Below, piece after piece: positions 1 through 7,374 of a stretch of DNA of 64,000 nt (position 1 is the stretch's first letter; every line of letters starts with the position of its first letter). The position numbers were made by a program, and so were the translations under genes. The stretch is from Motiliproteus sp. MSK22-1 (lineage in GTDB: Bacteria; Pseudomonadota; Gammaproteobacteria; Pseudomonadales; Balneatricaceae). The notes under the pieces are model-generated. The model saw only the letters and a program-made list of their open reading frames with translations. It searched no databases and was not told the DNA's origin. The stretch covers positions 186,001 through 250,000 of the forward strand of contig NZ_MIEQ01000044.1 in assembly GCF_001968815.1 (NCBI RefSeq), read 5' to 3'.

Positions 1-223
1 GCAGCTCTACTTGCCCCAGGTTGTGGGACACCAACGCCCTGGCATAGTCACTGCGAACCTGACTCCTGGCCAGCATCAGCTGTTTATGTGCCGCAGTATA
101 TTGTTCGGATTCGATGAACTTGAAAGCTTTTATCAGTAGTTGATATTCACGCTGTGAAAGTTGAGTGTCCGCGCTGGCCGTCAGTGGCAACAGCAGGAAT
201 ACAGCGATAAGAAATTGACGCAT
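1..223 (-). CDS. TPR-like periplasmic protein of TonB2 cluster, partial
   Basis: The N-terminal 74 codons are present; the gene runs off the left edge. The ATG at 223 is one base after the tonB stop, so it belongs to the same operon. Residues 1-18 form a signal peptide (MRQFLIAVFLLLPLTASA, cleavage before DT). The mature part is helical and alternates Ala, Leu and Tyr as in tetratricopeptide repeats (e.g. FIESEQYTAAHKQLMLAR). TPR proteins commonly end TtpC-ExbB-ExbD-TonB clusters in marine gammaproteobacteria, where they are thought to support the TonB2 complex in the periplasm. The TPR call is inferred from position and pattern, since only one and a half repeats are visible. Confidence 0.7.
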   Translation of the reverse strand, partial: MRQFLIAVFLLLPLTASADTQLSQREYQLLIKAFKFIESEQYTAAHKQLMLARSQVRSDYARALVSHNLGQVEL

Positions 224-224
224 T

Positions 225-899
225 CTACTTCTCCAACTTAAATTCCAGTTCCTGCCTTGCTTTAAACGGCACTGGCTGACCATTGATCATACGGACCTTA
301 AATCGCCAGCGCTGAATGGCGCGTAAAACCACCTTGTCGAATACACCCGGCGGAGTTGACTCAACGACAATCACCGAGCCTGATTTCACCGAACCCGCCT
401 CAGTCACGGTGAATTCCACAACAACCCGACCCTGCTGTCGTCGCCGCAAAGCACGTTGCGGGTAACGCGGAGGCACCCTACTCAACACGGTGGGATTGGT
501 ATCCATCGTCATGGTCGGTGCTGGCGTAGGCACAGGCGTGGGAGCGGGTGTCGGCATCGACAGACTGTGCAAGGTTGGCGACAAAGCTACCTCAACCCCC
601 ATATTGATATCCGGTACTTTTACGCTCGGTAACGTTGTGCTGATCTTTGCGCTGTTCTGTGGCAGCACCTGAGGGATCTCGGGCTGCTGTTGCTCAACCA
701 GTTCCTCAGGTTCGGGTGGAAGCTGGCGCTTACGTAATTCAACTTTGGTCTCCTGCCGCACCATCAGGAAATCCAGGCTGGGATTTAGCTGCTTTTCCTG
801 CGCCAGTTGATTACCGGAGCTGGTCATCAGCGCCAGCAGGTAAAACAGCAACAGTGCAAAACACAACGCCAGCGGTGTCGCGAAAAACATTCGCACCAT
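225..899 (-). CDS. tonB2: TonB2-type energy transducer
   Basis: TonB carries proton-motive energy from an ExbB/ExbD complex to outer-membrane receptors for siderophores, heme and similar ligands. The 224-residue protein has one N-terminal membrane anchor (about residues 5-28) and a proline-rich periplasmic spacer with a PTPAPTPVPTPAPT repeat (about 115-129). Its C-terminal TonB domain (about 140-224) includes PPRYPQRALRRRQQG and the RWRFKV segment. The short length fits the TonB2 class rather than E. coli TonB (239). Its ATG (899-897) shares one base with the exbD stop (TAATG), which indicates translational coupling. An alternative ATG lies at codon 4. The Fur-like boxes upstream of the operon suggest iron control. 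Confidence 0.93.
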   Translation of the reverse strand: MVRMFFATPLALCFALLLFYLLALMTSSGNQLAQEKQLNPSLDFLMVRQETKVELRKRQLPPEPEELVEQQQPEIPQVLPQNSAKISTTLPSVKVPDINMGVEVALSPTLHSLSMPTPAPTPVPTPAPTMTMDTNPTVLSRVPPRYPQRALRRRQQGRVVVEFTVTEAGSVKSGSVIVVESTPPGVFDKVVLRAIQRWRFKVRMINGQPVPFKARQELEFKLEK

Positions 900-1312
900 T
901 AGCGCACACCTGTCTGAGTCGCTACGGTGTATTGCACTTTCGCCAGTCGCAGCTGATCAATCACGCTAACGAGCTGCCCGGTACTGGACTCCTCATCTGC
1001 CTGCACCACTACGTTGATCTCGGACTGTTCACTACGCAGCCGCTCAATTGCCGGACGCACCATCCGCAGATCCAGCTGTTTTCGATCCAGCCATATCTCG
1101 TCATCAGCAGAGATTGCCACCAGAATCGCCGTTTTACTTTTCGATTCGCTGGATTGTGCACTCGGTCGATTTACATCAATACCCGACTCACGGACAAAAG
1201 AGGTAGAAACGATAAAGAAAATCAGCATGATGAAAACGACATCCAACATGGGTGTCATATTAATTTCAGCATCTTCTTGCTGTGGCGATAGATTCAGACG
1301 CTGGCGCATCAC
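899..1312 (-). CDS. exbD2: ExbD/TolR-type biopolymer transport protein
   Basis: ExbD is the peptidoglycan-facing partner of ExbB in the proton-driven motor that energises TonB. The 137 residues show the family layout: a short cytoplasmic start, then INMTPMLDVVFIMLIFFIVSTSF, where the membrane helix carries the essential aspartate (LDVVF) at about residue 24. A periplasmic domain follows, ending in the usual variable tail. The length is typical (130-145). The ATG overlaps the exbB stop by four bases (ATGA), and the gene's own stop overlaps tonB. It sits third in a DUF3450-ttpC-exbB-exbD-tonB-TPR order. Confidence 0.94.
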   Translation of the reverse strand: MMRQRLNLSPQQEDAEINMTPMLDVVFIMLIFFIVSTSFVRESGIDVNRPSAQSSESKSKTAILVAISADDEIWLDRKQLDLRMVRPAIERLRSEQSEINVVVQADEESSTGQLVSVIDQLRLAKVQYTVATQTGVR

Positions 1313-1857
1313 TGCACTCCTTGGTTCTGGCTCAACATCAGACGCAGTTTCTGACGTTCGCCGTCAGACCAGCGAGACAGCCGGTTATGAAACAGCAACC
1401 CGGCAACGGCGACAGCCATCCCGGTCATCGTCGGAAAAGTAGCGCTGGCAACCCCTGCGGCCATCAACCGTGGATTACCCGTGCCATAAAGAGCAAGACT
1501 ATCGAACACCTGGATCATTCCCGTCACTGTTCCCAACAGGCCAATCAGCGGACAAAGAGTAATCAGATTTTTAATCAGCGCAAACTGATCCTTCAATGCC
1601 AGATCCAACTCGCAAAACAAACTGAGTTTTTTGACAGCCAGAGGCTCTGCATTCAGTGCAGATAATATTTGCAGCTTTCGTCCTGGATAGCTGAAAAAGC
1701 GATACAGAAGCCGCTCAAGAATCAGCACGAACATCAGAAAACTGACGGCCAGGATCAAATAAAGCACCCAACCTCCTGTCTGAAAGAACTGCCCCAGGGC
1801 AAATAACCAGTCATCCACTCTCAGCAACTCAGGCAGCACGATCAAACGCCTTATCAC
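1309..1857 (-). CDS. exbB2: ExbB2 proton channel (MotA/TolQ/ExbB family)
   Basis: This is the short, 182-residue MotA/TolQ/ExbB channel subunit. It has a first membrane helix near residues 30-50 (LYLILAVSFLMFVLILERLLYRF) and the two conserved helices near 95-120 (LITLCPLIGLLGTVTGMIQVF) and 138-158 (FPTMTGMAVAVAGLLFHN). The LGTVTGMI segment is the family signature. Together with ExbD it forms the ion channel of the TonB2 motor. The first 29 bases overlap the end of ttpC in another frame, which fits coupled translation of two ExbB-like channel proteins. Confidence 0.93.
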   Translation of the reverse strand: MIRRLIVLPELLRVDDWLFALGQFFQTGGWVLYLILAVSFLMFVLILERLLYRFFSYPGRKLQILSALNAEPLAVKKLSLFCELDLALKDQFALIKNLITLCPLIGLLGTVTGMIQVFDSLALYGTGNPRLMAAGVASATFPTMTGMAVAVAGLLFHNRLSRWSDGERQKLRLMLSQNQGVQ

Positions 1858-3196
1858 TCAGATTCTGCTCTTGCGGTATATCAGCCAAAACCCCAAGACT
1901 CTTTTCCTGCAAAATCTGAGTCAAGCGACGACCTCGCGCAACCAGAAAGCTGTGGCTGAATAACAGCGGGATCGCAACAACCAAACCCAACACCGTTGTC
2001 ATCAAGGCCTGTGATATACCACCAGCCATCAGCTTGGGATCACTGGTACCGAACAGGGTAATACTCTGAAAAGTGGCTATCATACCAATCACTGTACCCA
2101 ACAACCCCAGCAGCGGCGCCACCGCAGCCAACAACTTCACAAAACTCTGCCCTCGTTCGATACCCGGCAATTCCTTCAGAATCGCCTCGTCCACTTTTAA
2201 TTCTCGCTGATCCTGAGTCAATCCCTGATCGGTAACCCGCAGCAATACTCGTCCCAACACATTCTTACGATTCAACTTGTCAGGACGACTTAACTGACGA
2301 CGAACTTTCAACTCACTCCACAACATCCCCAGCATCTGCAAAGTCGCCACCAGTAGCCCCAAGACACCCAATCCTATAATCAGGTACCCCACCTCCCCTC
2401 CCTGGTGGATCCGGTCCATTAGTTTTGGCGCCCTATCCAGCAACATAAACAGCTGGCCGCGGGTTGGATCTATCTGCACTTCGTTACTGCTACCACTCAA
2501 ATACCCCGACAACTGTTTTGCAGCCGTATCCGGTTGAGTAGGCAAAACAGTCAATGTTTGCTGGGCAACGTCCCAGTTAAGATATTGCCCCTGCTCTGTA
2601 GCCACAGAAAATAAACCAAAACGCACCACAGGCTGGATGGCTGAGTTACCATCAGAAACCACCACCGGCGCTTCAAAGCGGCTAATTTTTCCCGACTCCG
2701 TCATCTCTAACTGCAACTGATACCAGAGGGTTTCCAGTTCTTTCAGGGTTGGCACTCGCTTGGAGTCAGCAAACGACAATTGGGCCGCTCGCCCTGGATT
2801 ATCAGCACTGGTCAGGGAATCATCCAGCAATGAGCGCAATTCAGCAGCTTCTTCTTTCGCGACACCAAATACCTCACCCAGCTGACCCGAACGCTGCTGA
2901 ATCAGCGCCTCCATTTCTGCCAGTTTAAGATCGTTGTCACCAAAGGCCTTTTTTAGCCGAACTTGCTCTGCTTCTGCCGCTTGCAGGCGCTGCTGACTTT
3001 TCAGCAACAATGCCTGCTGTTGCTTAAGGTCTTGATTAAACAATTGCTCACGCTTCTGGTTTAAAGCACGGTCTGCAGCACTGAACTGCCTAACTTCCTG
3101 CAATAACCCCTGCAAACCGGCCGAAGCTCCTTCCGCACCATAAGCAGCACTTGACGTCAGCACGACAAACACAACAGCAACAACATTTTTTATCAT
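1829..3196 (-). CDS. ttpC: TtpC-like protein: periplasmic coiled coil plus ExbB channel domain
   Basis: The protein has 455 residues. A signal peptide (about 1-20) is followed by a long Gln/Leu/Glu-rich coiled coil (about 35-125) and a further periplasmic domain. A membrane helix lies near 268-290 (VGYLIIGLGVLGLLVATLQML), and a full ExbB-like channel module near 350-420 carries LLGLLGTVIGMIATFQ. This matches TtpC, the extra component that Vibrio TonB2 systems need for siderophore uptake. It is not an ordinary ExbB, which is about half this length. It overlaps DUF3450 upstream (ATGA) and exbB2 downstream. The family assignment is firm. The name ttpC rests on architecture and neighbours. Confidence 0.88.
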   Translation of the reverse strand: MIKNVVAVVFVVLTSSAAYGAEGASAGLQGLLQEVRQFSAADRALNQKREQLFNQDLKQQQALLLKSQQRLQAAEAEQVRLKKAFGDNDLKLAEMEALIQQRSGQLGEVFGVAKEEAAELRSLLDDSLTSADNPGRAAQLSFADSKRVPTLKELETLWYQLQLEMTESGKISRFEAPVVVSDGNSAIQPVVRFGLFSVATEQGQYLNWDVAQQTLTVLPTQPDTAAKQLSGYLSGSSNEVQIDPTRGQLFMLLDRAPKLMDRIHQGGEVGYLIIGLGVLGLLVATLQMLGMLWSELKVRRQLSRPDKLNRKNVLGRVLLRVTDQGLTQDQRELKVDEAILKELPGIERGQSFVKLLAAVAPLLGLLGTVIGMIATFQSITLFGTSDPKLMAGGISQALMTTVLGLVVAIPLLFSHSFLVARGRRLTQILQEKSLGVLADIPQEQNLSDKAFDRAA

Positions 3197-3969
3197 GAGC
3201 GAGATTCCAGTGCAGGCAGTGGCAGATCAATTAGACTGGGAACCTGTTGTTGCTGAGCAATTTGTATCGCTTTACGCAACGTCAAATTCTGTTCTTCAGA
3301 TAACAGCAGCCAGCGCTTTTGCGCCGGTTGCCATAGAGCGCTTTCCTGTCCACTCAGCGTCTGATAGTACAACCCGGTACGCCCTAAACGCAGAAAGTTC
3401 ACCTGACGGCTGCTGCCCTCCTGATCGAGTCTTCCGCTATAGGCCTCAAATGTTCGCCCGTATTGCACTTCCACCATATAGGCTTCTAAAATCTGCCGGT
3501 ACTTTTCCGCCACACTAACATCAGCCCGCAACAACAATGCATCAAGCTTAGCCAGACGCTTTTGACGCTCCTCATTCAGAAATGGCAAATCCGCCGCAAC
3601 AAATTTGTGCAACATTTCCACCATACGACTTAACATCGGTAACACAGCCTGATCAGTTTCTTCAATTGACTGCAGCTGCGCATCCAAATCTGCCAGTTCA
3701 TCCTCCTGAGACTTCACTAACAGCATAATCTGACGATTGTAAGCCTCTGTAACACCGGACATACGCTCATTGTTCAGGTATTCATCACGCGCCGCACGGG
3801 TTGAGTCCTCGAAAGAGTCGATTCGCTGTTGCGATTGCTTCGCCACTTTATGATTTGCAGAAGCTTGCTTTTCGCTGCTGGTCAAGTCGGCGGCCAGCAC
3901 CACTGCCGGTGCAATTGCCGAGAGACTCAGCAAGCCGGACAGCAATAGTTTTTTAATAGGTAAATTCAT
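3193..3969 (-). CDS. DUF3450 periplasmic coiled-coil protein
   Basis: This is the first gene of the TonB2-type operon. The 258-residue product has a signal peptide (about 1-27, ending AVVLAA) and a Gln-rich helical body (about 35-105, with runs such as DAQLQSIEETDQA). A more globular C-terminal half includes RTFEAYSGRLDQEG and VNFLRLGRTGLYYQTL, which mark the DUF3450 family. Its biochemical role is not established. The constant link with TtpC suggests a periplasmic accessory of the TonB2 motor. Its stop overlaps the ttpC start by four bases. The upstream region holds a Fur-box-like site 25-44 bases before the ATG. Confidence 0.87.
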   Translation of the reverse strand: MNLPIKKLLLSGLLSLSAIAPAVVLAADLTSSEKQASANHKVAKQSQQRIDSFEDSTRAARDEYLNNERMSGVTEAYNRQIMLLVKSQEDELADLDAQLQSIEETDQAVLPMLSRMVEMLHKFVAADLPFLNEERQKRLAKLDALLLRADVSVAEKYRQILEAYMVEVQYGRTFEAYSGRLDQEGSSRQVNFLRLGRTGLYYQTLSGQESALWQPAQKRWLLLSEEQNLTLRKAIQIAQQQQVPSLIDLPLPALESRS

Positions 3970-3993
3970 AGAAAATTCTGATAACAGTAATAC

Positions 3994-4013
3994 AAATGAG
4001 AATTATTATTATA
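3994..4013. promoter_or_regulatory. Fur-box-like site next to the TonB2 operon start
   Basis: The AT-rich stretch AAATGAGAATTATTATTATA fits the right-hand part of the Fur consensus GATAATGATAATCATTATC at about 13 of 16 aligned positions. It lies 25-44 bases upstream of the DUF3450 ATG on the minus strand, where it could cover a promoter. The match is by eye and degenerate A/T sequence is common here. Confidence 0.5.
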
Positions 4014-4130
4014 AATATAAGCAATAATATCAATCATCTTTACATTTTTTACACAAAAAAGGAGCCAGGTTTAAGAACAAGCAGCCTTAACTCAAAGTCC
4101 TTCTTACCCTCAAGAAAACTTTTCACCTTC

Positions 4131-4163
4131 AATAATCATTACAATAATGCGAACGATTATCAT
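4131..4163. promoter_or_regulatory. Overlapping Fur boxes between TonB2 operon and flavodoxin
   Basis: AATAATGCGAACGATTATC at 4143-4161 matches the 19-bp Fur consensus at 14 positions, with both inverted hexamer arms (ATAATG and ATTATC) intact. A second, overlapping weaker copy starts at 4131 (AATAATCATTACAATAATG). The site sits about 155 bases before the fldB ATG and about 160 bases before DUF3450, in a divergent promoter region. Iron repression of both the uptake motor and an iron-free electron carrier is coherent. The rest of the 347-base gap shows no gene. Confidence 0.65.
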
Positions 4164-4316
4164 ATTGATTAACATTTAAATCAAGTCTATGATCGAGCTA
4201 ACGAGAAAGGGGGCTCCTGGGGACTTCCTGTTAACATTGGCTCAGCAAACAGCTATGTCGGCACTCTTCTCTCCCCCAAAACTAAAACAGGAATTGGCCT
4301 AATCAGGTGTAAGTAC

Positions 4317-4832
4317 ATGATTGCAATTATCTACGGATCAACGACCGGCAATACCTCAGATATTGCGGTCAAAGTCCAGCAACATCTGGGCGAAGATGAA
4401 GCGGTGTTATTTGATGTAAAAGACACCGGACTGGAAGTTATCGATACCTTCGACAAGATCATTTTTGCTATTCCAACCTGGGATTACGGCGAAGTACAGG
4501 AAGACTGGGAAGAAATCTGGGATGAGATCGATAGCTACGACTTCAGCGGCAAGATTACAGCCTATATCGGCCTCGGCGATCAATTGGGATACTCCGAATG
4601 GTTTGTAGATGCCATGGGCATGTTACATAACAAAATCGTTGCAAAAGGTGCCAGTGTAATCGGTCATTGGCCGATTGAAGGTTACGAATTTGATCATTCC
4701 GTCGCTTTAACCGAAGACAGGAAATGCTTTGTCGGGCTGGCACTGGATGAAGATACCCAGCGTGAAATGACTGACGAACGTCTATCAACCTGGTGTGAAT
4801 TGATCAATCTGAGCTTATCCACCGCCGCTTAA
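4317..4832 (+). CDS. fldB: Flavodoxin, FldB type
   Basis: This is a 171-residue long-chain flavodoxin, an FMN electron carrier that replaces ferredoxin when iron is short. The phosphate-binding loop GSTTGNTSD lies at residues 7-15. The first FMN-stacking loop follows PTWDYGEVQEDWEEIWDEID, and the second region contains GLGDQLGYSEWFVDAMGMLH. The EGYEF and FVGLALDEDTQ segments track E. coli FldB more closely than FldA. The start is fixed by ATG at 4317 after AGGTG. A ferredoxin/flavodoxin-NADP reductase (Fpr) is encoded at 18185-18925. Fur-like boxes upstream support iron regulation. Confidence 0.93.
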   Translation: MIAIIYGSTTGNTSDIAVKVQQHLGEDEAVLFDVKDTGLEVIDTFDKIIFAIPTWDYGEVQEDWEEIWDEIDSYDFSGKITAYIGLGDQLGYSEWFVDAMGMLHNKIVAKGASVIGHWPIEGYEFDHSVALTEDRKCFVGLALDEDTQREMTDERLSTWCELINLSLSTAA

Positions 4833-4916
4833 TTCCCAATAGCCGCTTTTAATGCAAGACGGGCAGGAAAAATCACTTAAACCTGACAGTTACACATAAC
4901 AACAGAGAAACTATCG

Positions 4917-5228
4917 ATGTCTGTTAAACACCTTTTAACCATAAGCATATTTTATATTTTTAGCGGGAGTGCAAATGCCCACAGCTTATTTCTCACCTGT
5001 GAACAACAGGATTCGCAAATCCATTGTACCGGCGGTTTTTCTGACGGTTCTTCAGCCGATGATCTGCCAATTGAGGTGATATCCTATGAAGACGAAGCGC
5101 TTTTCGCGGGAAAAACAGACAAGACGTCAACATTCAAATTCGGAGTGCCTCATCAGGACTATTACATTCTATTAGATGCTGGCCCCGGCCATGTAGTAGA
5201 AGTCGATATGGGAGATATCCTGCAGTAA
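4917..5228 (+). CDS. Small secreted protein of unknown function
   Basis: The 103-residue product begins with a signal peptide (MSVKHLLTISIFYIFSGSANA, cleavage before HS). The mature part is an acidic, probably beta-rich domain of about 82 residues with two cysteines (CEQQDSQIHCTGGFSDGS) positioned for a disulfide. It ends in GPGHVVEVDMGD. I do not recognise a named family. The CTGGFSDGS start and glycine-rich loops recall small carboxypeptidase-like or DUF4198-like periplasmic domains found beside metal transporters, but this is only an impression. It lies 84 bases after fldB in the same direction and may be co-transcribed from the iron-responsive promoter. Confidence 0.65.
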   Translation: MSVKHLLTISIFYIFSGSANAHSLFLTCEQQDSQIHCTGGFSDGSSADDLPIEVISYEDEALFAGKTDKTSTFKFGVPHQDYYILLDAGPGHVVEVDMGDILQ

Positions 5229-5274
5229 ACAGCGAAAACAAGTACCAGCATCAAACGATCTAAGGAGATGGTTA

Positions 5275-7014
5275 TCAGTAAAGTTCGGGGATTCTTGATC
5301 CCGACGCTTGCTTTGCCCCAGCACTGTTTTTCCGTAAGAATCTGATGCAATCCAGTAGCTGTTTAGCAGGGTAGCTGTCTGATGGCGTCCTTCCATAGAG
5401 GCCTTTATCCAATTGTACTAACAACTCCTGTAACTGAGAGTGTTTAAACCCTTCAGACTCAATATCACCGGCGTTCTTGATCAACTGTTCAATAACACTC
5501 TGGGGTGATAAGTCTTTTGTGGAGCCTGAATTATCCTGACTGGCCAGCCAATTGTGCAGAGCGGTCCTGATCGTCTGCATATCTCCTGAAAGACAGGCTT
5601 GCTCAAACTGCTTAAATGCTTGCTTCTCGGTAATCGACAACGGAGCCGGATTATCACCGTCTTTACTGGAAATCTGAACCTTACTTCTGTTGGATCGCCA
5701 GAAAATAAAGATCAGCATGACGACTATCGTCGCCCAGAAGAGATTCGTCCATATCAGCCAGTTAGTTCCCTGCTCCGATGTTTCAGCAGCTGCCTGATTA
5801 ACGGGCATTTCAGCGGGCTCTAATTGTTTTACCGGCAGACTGTCAACGGAACCCCGATTTACTTTTTGTTCGCTTCCAGGTGCCGGTAATACAACTATTG
5901 TTTCAGCCGGTAACTCAGCAACACGCTCCTGGTTAGAGACGGTATCCCACCAGCGAATTCTGACGGGAGGCAACTCAAGATTTCCGGCAATTGAAGGAAC
6001 CATGCCAAACCGCTCAACCCGCTCAACCTGGTAGCCGGCCTCAGTGACGCTTTCTTGCACACTGGGCTGCTCTGGATAAACTCTTAATCCATCGATATCA
6101 GGCATGACGGTTGGTGCCAGCTGGGCTGCTTCGACACCTTTAACCTGTAACCTCAACGTTCGGGTCACTGGCTCTCCAACGACAAATTCCGGCTGTGCTT
6201 TACTCCAGCTCTGAGTCAAGGTTAAATCTGACGCTGGCAGCCAATCCCGGGATGAAAATGCGCCAGGAAGCGGCAACACTTCTATCGTCTGAGGCGGTGA
6301 TACAATTTCCACTCGCTGTCGACTGGTGCGCCCGATCAGTGATGCTGTATACCGTTGTGCCGGTATCACCAGCTCACCGCTCTGTTGTGGGAAAACCGCA
6401 TAAGTTACTTCATAAACACCGTACCGGCGTCCTTGCTGCACACGCTCATATTGGTTTTCATCCAACTTAACGACCTTGGCATTATCCAGCTCCAGCAGCG
6501 CTCCTTGCAGACCTCTCATTCTTACAGCCCAGAACAACCGCACTTTAACAAGCAACTGCTCCTGAACATAAACGGCATTTTTGCTGACTTCCAACTCCAG
6601 ATAAGAATCCTGGCCACTGGCCTTGCCAGGCGCTGGAACGGGCCTTACATCCATTATGATCGGTTGACTGCGACTGCCCTTTAATTCAAAAGAGGGTATT
6701 TCCAATGTTCCTTCTCGAGTAGGGATAAGAGTAAGATCCCATTGCGTCCAGGACTCCGATTTACCATTTACCGAACGAATTTTCCGACTCTGACTGGTTC
6801 CAAGAATATTAAAATCAGGCTCAAGTTTAGAAAAATCAGGTTCCCCCAGCAGTGCCTGGGAATCTATACGTACACTCAGCTTGAAGGTTTCACCCACAGA
6901 TACCTGAGTTCGATCAACAAAGGCTGACAACGTATCCGCCTGCACCTGCTTGCTGACAACCAGCAGAATCATTGCGGCCAAAAGAAAATACTGTTTCCAA
7001 CGTGGTGATTTCAT
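5275..7014 (-). CDS. batD: BatD-like membrane-anchored protein
   Basis: Last gene of the MoxR/Bat operon. The 579-residue product has a signal peptide (about 1-26, ending KQVQA) and then a series of beta-sandwich segments typical of BatD, such as VSVGETFKLSVRIDS, SQSRKIRSVNGKSESW and FPQQSGELVIPAQRY. One membrane helix (WLIWTNLFWATIVVMLIFIFW, about 428-448) precedes a cytoplasmic C-terminal domain. Bat proteins were named for aerotolerance in Bacteroides; in proteobacteria the operon is linked to envelope stress, but the molecular role is open. It ends 46 bases from the convergent small secreted gene. Confidence 0.88.
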   Translation of the reverse strand: MKSPRWKQYFLLAAMILLVVSKQVQADTLSAFVDRTQVSVGETFKLSVRIDSQALLGEPDFSKLEPDFNILGTSQSRKIRSVNGKSESWTQWDLTLIPTREGTLEIPSFELKGSRSQPIIMDVRPVPAPGKASGQDSYLELEVSKNAVYVQEQLLVKVRLFWAVRMRGLQGALLELDNAKVVKLDENQYERVQQGRRYGVYEVTYAVFPQQSGELVIPAQRYTASLIGRTSRQRVEIVSPPQTIEVLPLPGAFSSRDWLPASDLTLTQSWSKAQPEFVVGEPVTRTLRLQVKGVEAAQLAPTVMPDIDGLRVYPEQPSVQESVTEAGYQVERVERFGMVPSIAGNLELPPVRIRWWDTVSNQERVAELPAETIVVLPAPGSEQKVNRGSVDSLPVKQLEPAEMPVNQAAAETSEQGTNWLIWTNLFWATIVVMLIFIFWRSNRSKVQISSKDGDNPAPLSITEKQAFKQFEQACLSGDMQTIRTALHNWLASQDNSGSTKDLSPQSVIEQLIKNAGDIESEGFKHSQLQELLVQLDKGLYGRTPSDSYPAKQLLDCIRFLRKNSAGAKQASGSRIPELY

Positions 7015-7080
7015 TAGTCTCTACTAGTCTCAATGCAGTTATTGAATTTCCCGGTTCTCTCGGCCATGACCCAAGTCGAC

Positions 7081-7374
7081 TTACCAGCGAACTTCATCTG
7101 AAGGTTTCCACTCACCTCGTTGATAAGCCCTCAGTTTCTGCTGATACTGGTACTCGAACTTTCGACGCAACAGCCCACCAGGATCATCAGGTAGCTGGCG
7201 AAGCCACTTTTCCAATGCCTGCTGTTGTGCACTCTCTAAAGGGGTTTGGCTCTCGGGAAGTGCCTCGGGCTCGCTCTCAGTAGAACCTTCACTCTCCTGC
7301 TCTTCAGGAATCTGCATCTGCTGCCTGGCTTGATCAGCCTTATCCGAATAACGCATCTTCCATCTGCGGATCAA
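7081..7374 (-). pseudogene. Frameshifted C-terminal piece of BatB/C
   Basis: This 97-codon frame overlaps the end of the VWA-TPR gene and lies in the +1 frame relative to it. Its only start is a TTG inside the upstream gene; the next ATG is at 7356. The encoded sequence is what normally ends BatB/C fusion proteins: a Gln/Glu/Pro-rich linker, then ALEKWLRQLPDDPGGLLRRK and a KFEYQYQQK segment. If one base is removed near 7343-7345, the upstream frame passes through ...DALF into DKADQARQQ and gives a single protein of about 533 residues, the usual family size. It could be a sequencing error, a real mutation, or a separately translated tail. Confidence 0.75.

Noticed and set aside
7340-7374. Programmed +1 frameshift in batB/C
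   Set aside because: No known slippery motif is present (the sequence before the stop reads TTC GGA TAA), so a mutation or sequencing error is a simpler explanation.
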